The notes under the pieces were generated by a model. The model saw only the letters and a program-made list of their open reading frames with translations, had not been told where the DNA came from and did not search any database. From contig DATHVR010000009.1 of the NCBI GenBank assembly GCA_035461175.1, forward strand, positions 1 through 5,314: a stretch of DNA of 5,314 nucleotides, read 5' to 3'. How positions within the stretch are numbered: the first letter of the stretch is position 1; each line of letters begins with the position of its first letter. Position numbers and translations under genes: made by a program. This stretch comes from DATHVR01 sp035461175. Lineage in GTDB: Bacteria > Actinomycetota > Acidimicrobiia > Spongiisociales > ZC4RG35. This document shows positions 5,059 to 5,314 of the stretch, in pieces.

Positions 5059-5314
5059 ATGGACACGCGAGGGCCGGATCCGTCGCCAGGCATGCTGCGA
5101 CATCTCGCAGCGGAGGATGCGCTTTGGGCGGCGCACGATTTCTCTCGCACGGAACGACGCGTCTCGCTCCGGCGCCTCGGCGTCCAGGTCCGCATCCAGG
5201 AAGTCGGCGAGGGACCCACTCTGCTGTTTGTGCCGGGCCTGATGATGACCGGCTCAGCGTTCGTTCCCCTGGTGGCGCACCTCCGGGGTTCCGGTGTGTG
5301 CTGATCGACCGACC
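5059..5314 (+). CDS. Alpha/beta hydrolase, N-terminal part, apparent frameshift near window end
   Basis: The first 77 or so codons from ATG 5059 look like the N-terminus of an alpha/beta hydrolase. A helical lead of about 32 residues is followed by strand pairs V-S-L-R-R-L-G-V-Q-V-R-I-Q-E-V-G. The hydrophobic strand T-L-L-F-V-P-G (54-60) leads into the oxyanion-loop region L-M-M-T-G-S-A-F-V-P-L-V-A-H-L. As written, the frame stops at TGA 5302-5304 after 81 residues, far short of the family's 250-300. Adding one base near 5290 gives L-R-G-F-R-C-V-L-I-D-R-P, the expected next strand, which stays open to the edge. So either the gene is broken or one base is missing from the sequence. Substrate cannot be told; the nucleophile elbow and catalytic triad lie beyond the window. 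AGGA at 5044-5047 is a modest ribosome site. A TTG at 5020 is a less likely earlier start. Confidence 0.75.

Overview
The window is GC-rich, gene-dense DNA and most likely comes from an actinobacterium, possibly a soil or metagenomic member of a lineage such as Acidimicrobiia. The evidence is the codon bias, a TTG start behind a strong Shine-Dalgarno, and a class III nucleotide cyclase fused to a LuxR-type STAND ATPase and helical repeats, an architecture that is abundant in Actinomycetota. The taxon is an inference; there is no rRNA or marker gene.

Layout. Bases 1-436 hold the 3' end of a canonical class III adenylate/guanylate cyclase with a low-complexity tail. After a 277-base spacer comes a two-gene unit: a 146-residue PD-(D/E)XK nuclease-fold protein (714-1154), then a 36-residue cysteine-rich protein (1165-1275) whose start lies 10 bases past the nuclease stop. 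Bases 1276-1812 are a patchwork. Two diverged direct repeats encode the C-terminus of a small zinc-ribbon-like protein (core Y-H-C-S-x-x-x-x-W-H-L). Between them, on the minus strand, lies a small predicted lipoprotein gene (1399-1728) with no convincing start. Bases 1813-2275 have no convincing gene but contain a 9-bp inverted repeat, a 10-bp palindrome and three copies of an 8-mer. The dominant gene (2276-4945, 889 residues) is a cyclase-STAND-TPR protein. A spacer with a hairpin and a perfect 12-bp palindrome leads to the start of an alpha/beta hydrolase (5059 to the edge), which appears to carry a one-base frameshift at about 5285-5295.

Working together. The nuclease and the cysteine-rich protein are probably co-transcribed. 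The two cyclase genes use different active-site variants. The large one has proline where purine-specific cyclases have aspartate, so its product or activity is uncertain. It has no C-terminal LuxR DNA-binding domain, so it probably signals through nucleotide or protein contacts. No known multi-gene system can be named here. The items most worth checking are the nuclease/cysteine-rich pair, the repeat-flanked lipoprotein cassette, and the hydrolase frameshift.
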